From Rhodamnia argentea (taxonomy: Eukaryota; Streptophyta; Magnoliopsida; Myrtales; Myrtaceae): a stretch of 64,000 nucleotides of DNA. How positions within the stretch are numbered: the stretch's first letter is position 1; every line of letters starts with the position of its first letter. Positions 60,245 through 64,000 of the stretch are shown in pieces. The DNA lies in NCBI RefSeq assembly GCF_020921035.1, contig NC_063156.1, positions 20,880,283 to 20,944,282 of the forward strand, in the 5' to 3' direction. The position numbers and the translations under genes are program-made. Under the pieces are notes generated by a model. It did not search any database and was not told where the DNA came from. It saw only the letters and a list, made by a program, of their open reading frames with translations.

Positions 60245-60698
60245 CTGATAGGTTCTTTTGCACGTAACGCATTTCATCTCTCATCTTTGGTACGTTTAAT
60301 ATTATCGGGCGTTTATTTTCTTTTTCTAGAGTATCTAATTATATTAATTGGGTCTTGACGGTCCTCCGGTCCCGTCGCAACCGGATAATTATCAGGGCAG
60401 GTGACTCACGGAATAGCCAGGAGGGAATTATACCCGAGTTGCAATTTGATCCTCCCAAGCTGCCAAGCTAGTTTTTGCAAATGCACGATGGAACCGAAGG
60501 AATGATATAACTATGATGTTGTCGGCCCGTGATGGTATGCTCGGTTTAAGCACGTCCGGTTCCTTGGGTATTGAATGAAGTCGCCCAAGAAATACAGCAA
60601 GATGGATGGATGGATGCAGCTCGATCGAATCTAATTTTAGTTAAATTTGTATGTGGGGATGTCCATATATGATACCCAACTAGGAAGAAAAAATATTT
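60245..60698. other. Intergenic, no recognisable gene
   Basis: Contains a segment (about 60350-60470) resembling LTR-end DNA (GGTCTTGACGGTCCTCCGG, then CGCAACCGG); not resolved further. Confidence 0.35.
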
Positions 60699-61441
60699 AA
60701 CTTTTTCCGAAAGGTAGAAAAATAGCTGTAAACCTACTGCATTGATATCAATTCATTTCCAAACCTTCCAATTACATCAATTTAGTCATAAACATTTTCA
60801 CATTTCACCAATTTAGTCCATTCAGTCAATTTTGACTGAAAATGGCTAATGTGGACACCGTTTATCCTATATGGCATGGTCGACACTAATGTGGATATTT
60901 TTTTTTCTATATTCTTTATAATTTATTAGTAATTGTTTTTTTTTTTCATTTCCTATGTTTTTTTCTTTACCTTTTTTATTTGCTGATGGCCGACTAGGCT
61001 AGTCTCGCCGAGACGCGGGTCATCACGCCAACCGAGGCTCATGAGGCCCAATGAGGCCTCCTTGGCTTGGGCGAGGGTCGGCTCCGCTAGGTCTAGCTAG
61101 GGGCCCTCGTCAGAGCTCACCCTTGCCTAGGTGATGCCCAACAAGGCCAACCCTTTCCTTTGGTTGGCGAGGTCGACCACCAACAAACAGAAAAGGGAAG
61201 GAAAAAAACGAAATACAAAATGGAAGAAATATATTAAAATATTCAAAAATGTTCGTGTCAGGGCCGATAGTACCACGTAGAACAATCGACAAATCACAAC
61301 AACGATTTTCGGTCAAAATTGGCTGGATGGACTGAATTGGTACCAATGTGAAAATATTTAGGACTAATTTGGTATAATTGAAACGTTTAGGACTAAATTG
61401 ATCTCGACGCAACAGGTTTAGTACTTTTTAGGTACTTTTCC
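60699..61441. mobile_element. Foldback element, ~740 bp
   Basis: The left arm has GTAAACCTACTGCATTGATA, then CAATTTAGTC and CCAATTTAGTCC. The right arm reversed has CTAAACCTGTTGCGTCGAGA with the same blocks. The centre is GC-rich (61000-61130). No coding domain. Same family as 61846-62431 and 40495-41408. Confidence 0.65.
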
Positions 61442-61845
61442 CTTAACTTTTCATGTGACGTCCTTTAAGAAAACTCAGGATCTGTTACGATTGCGAAGAT
61501 CCATTCAAATGCTTGTTTCGGTAAAGTTGCCTAATGGCGGGCTTTCCTTTCTTGGCCAGATACTTCAAAGGAAGGAGTTTTATAGATTTGTCCTTCCTTT
61601 ATCTGCGCATTCGACGTTTTAAATCCTAGGTAAGTTAGTGTGATCAGGACGCTAGGGCTAAGAGTGCTTTATTGACTTCTGAGAAAGGAAGCAATCGTTG
61701 GGTTTAGTGAAAGCAGTATATATTCAAATGCAGTTTGGCAACAAGAAAGTCTCCCTACGTAATGTAAGCTTGCGTGCTCAAATAGGAATCACGTCGGTTC
61801 CGTAACAAAAGTAGCAGTAAGCATCTTGATTTAAATAAATACAGA

Positions 61846-62431
61846 GGGGAAATTACCAAAAACAAAAAAAAATCTCAAACATATTGCACGTGTGCTAATT
61901 CAGTATTAAACATTTTGTTTTGTTAAATTTAATTCTAAATTTTTTGACAATTTACCAATTTAGTACTTCTAACCAATTTTTGACCGCAAATTGCTGATGT
62001 GGACGCCAATCGTCCTACGTGGTATGACCCGAGCAATGAAGTGAGCAATTCTATAATTTCTTGAAAAAAATTCTGAATTTTTTCTATAACATTTTAGTTT
62101 TTATTTTTGTTCTTTCTTTCTTTCTTTTTCCTTTTCTTCTAAATCCGACAAGGTCTTCGCGGCTCTCGACTAGTGACCGACGAACCCCATTGGACTTCGA
62201 AGAAAAAAATGAAAAGAAATAAAGAAAAAAGGAAATTATTGTCCGTTAGTACTGATCGTCTTATGTGGCATTGCCGGTATCCATGCGAGCGATTTCCATC
62301 CAAAATTGATCGGAATGACTAAATTGGCAAATTGTCAAAAGGCTTAGAACTAAATTGATAAAAAAAATTAAAAGATTTATAACTAAATTGATATAAATGT
62401 GATATATTTAGAACTTTTTCAATAATTTTTC
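61846..62431. mobile_element. Foldback element, ~585 bp
   Basis: The left arm begins GGGGAAATTACCAAAAACAA, with TTTACCAATTTAGTAC inward. The right arm is its inverse (GACTAAATTGGCAAATTGTC .. AGAACTTTTTCAATAATTTT). Inverted TGATGTGGACGCCAATCGTC / GATCGTCTTATGTGGCATTG blocks surround a short centre. Confidence 0.65.
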
Positions 62432-63859
62432 TTAAAATTGAAGGTAGCAACAAGTAACTATTGGAGTGAAGCATTAAAAGACCCATGCCCCTTGTTTCGG
62501 TCCTTAAGTACATGTGGCGTCGTTTCGTTGGTCGCGTGGACAACATCCACATTGACCTTGGTGACCTTGAATTTCGTTAGGTAGATGTCGTGCACGACCC
62601 GAGTCGAGAAAATGGCAGTAATTGCGGTGGACGCCTTTGGAATTACGTAACGCAGGATGGTCATTTTCACGTTTTACATGTGCAGAAGACATGACGGCAA
62701 CGACTTGGTCGCGATATTGTAGTTCTCATTACCCTCCATTTTGTCGGCGGTATATTTTCTGTACAGATGCTTGGTTGGTATCATAGGTGTCTGATCGACC
62801 TAGGTAACAACCACGATCTGTGGCGACTCTACCGTTTCAAAAGAATCAGAAACCATCCGTGAGATTTGACGAGGATTAAATATTGAGGAAATTCTAATAA
62901 CATTTATGCTCTATTTATTTGGCGAGAAATAAATGATTCGGAAAATAATTTTTTAAGAATAATTGCTTGTATTGCTTAAAATAATTAGTTGATAGAAAAT
63001 GTTTTTATCGTCGACAACAAAATGAGGTCTAAGCATTTTCGTGAACGATGAAGACATTTTACGTCTATTTATTTTTGTAAGTAATATGAAACGTTAGATT
63101 AGGATAGAATGCCGAGTCTTTTCTTGGACGACCGCAAGCATAATAAAAGTATGGCTGAGTTGCGGTCAAGCAAGGTGAGGTAAAAAAAGTACAAAGAATT
63201 TCCCATTAGATACCCTGCCCATGTTAAAAATAATTTACACGTTCACGGCTAGATTATTAACATTTGGAAGAAATCAGTAACAAAGCTAACTCTAAATACA
63301 CTTAAAATCCATTATTCGATGAATGTGTAAATAGTTTTTCACACAGACGATGAATCCGATAATGATCGTCTAAGAAGTCACAATCTTCAGATCCCTACGG
63401 ACGGATGGTATGCACGAAAATGCAAATAATATTCTTGTTCTTGCAACTTACAAGTGCCCATGCACTCGTAGAGAAATTTTGAATGCAAATAATGGACACG
63501 ATGATCGACAAATATTGTTGGAATCATTGTCTGGCATCTGCTGTTCGGCTTTGAATGCAAATAATAATAGTATGTGTTCAACTGCGAATAGACTCCCTAT
63601 CATTGTCTGGCATCAAATCACACTATTTGAAGATCATGCGGAGCCTAGTTGGAATCGTCGATGCTTTAGAGACTGTTCATCCCACGCATCTTTTGTCCCA
63701 TAATTTCAACGTCTCGCACTAATGATTGGACGGAACTCATCCACCAATTATTGATCTCCGTGCACGCCTTATCGATAACAGAAAAAGCTTTGCACTTTCG
63801 TGGGTTGCAAGACGGCGAGAAATTTGATTGCCAATGGTCAATATATGATTTGATGTTGG
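62432..63859. other. Intergenic, no recognisable gene
   Basis: Short ORFs near 62319-62692 and 63387-63703 show no domain. The words TGCAAATAAT and ATTGTCTGGCATC recur at 63420-63620, a weak local duplication. Confidence 0.35.
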
Positions 63860-64000
63860 GAAAAATTCCAAAAAACGACTTTAAGTGCTCTCATCTTTTT
63901 ATATAAAAATTTAAAGTGAATCTTGTTTTAAATAAAGGCCTGAAGTGCCTTTATTATATCAAATAAGGGTCCGAAGTGCACATTATTTCAAATAAATGCC
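63860..64000. mobile_element. Foldback element start (cut by window edge)
   Basis: TTTTAAATAAAGGCCTGAAG and CAAATAAGGGTCCGAAGTG match the arm words of the element at 30334-31188. Confidence 0.5.

Overview
The window is nuclear DNA of a dicot. It is AT-rich, has spliced genes with GT-AG introns, and is dense with typical angiosperm transposons (Mutator, hAT, copia, gypsy LTR, LINE, MITEs). The Myrtaceae-like flavour of the GST proteins and of the dispersed foldback repeats suggests a woody Myrtaceae such as a Eucalyptus relative. That placement is inference, not proof.

Left half (2.9-40 kb): a tandem array of tau-class glutathione S-transferase (GSTU) genes, all on the minus strand, each with two exons. 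Copy A (2962-4449) looks intact. Copy B (14967-16442) has open exons, but its exon-2 splice acceptor reads AA instead of AG; it looks like a chimera of an A-type 5' part and a C-type exon 2. Copy C (21720-23480) is a clear pseudogene with four separable lesions. Copy D (36134-39898) looks intact but has a 3.07-kb intron. A, B and C sit in a repeat unit of about 4.8 kb, which also carries a decayed dynamin-related GTPase fragment in units A and B. Because the units are alike, later insertions can be read against an empty site in the sister unit: a complete 7155-bp Mutator-like element with 9-bp target duplication, a 242-bp hAT MITE with 8-bp duplication, a 5'-truncated LINE, and a 17-bp retro-insertion footprint.

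Other mobile DNA: a copia 3' end at the left edge; a hAT-like element carrying a broken B-box zinc-finger gene fragment (1103-2482); a 2.66-kb solo LTR with 5-bp duplication (24039-26701); a hAT transposase remnant (31420-32440); a second LINE nested inside a foldback element (40495-41408); a second hAT MITE (52360-52699); and a decayed copia element flanked by CATAA (53255-60239), whose left LTR is split by about 2.1 kb of repeat-rich DNA.

Right half: two ordinary single-copy-looking genes. One is a small secreted lipid transfer protein of the DIR1-like type (45200-45720, plus strand). The other is a five-exon serine-rich plant-specific protein of unknown function (47684-49593, minus strand). 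The rest is intergenic or degraded repeat. I see no operon-like system, CRISPR array, rRNA or convincing tRNA.
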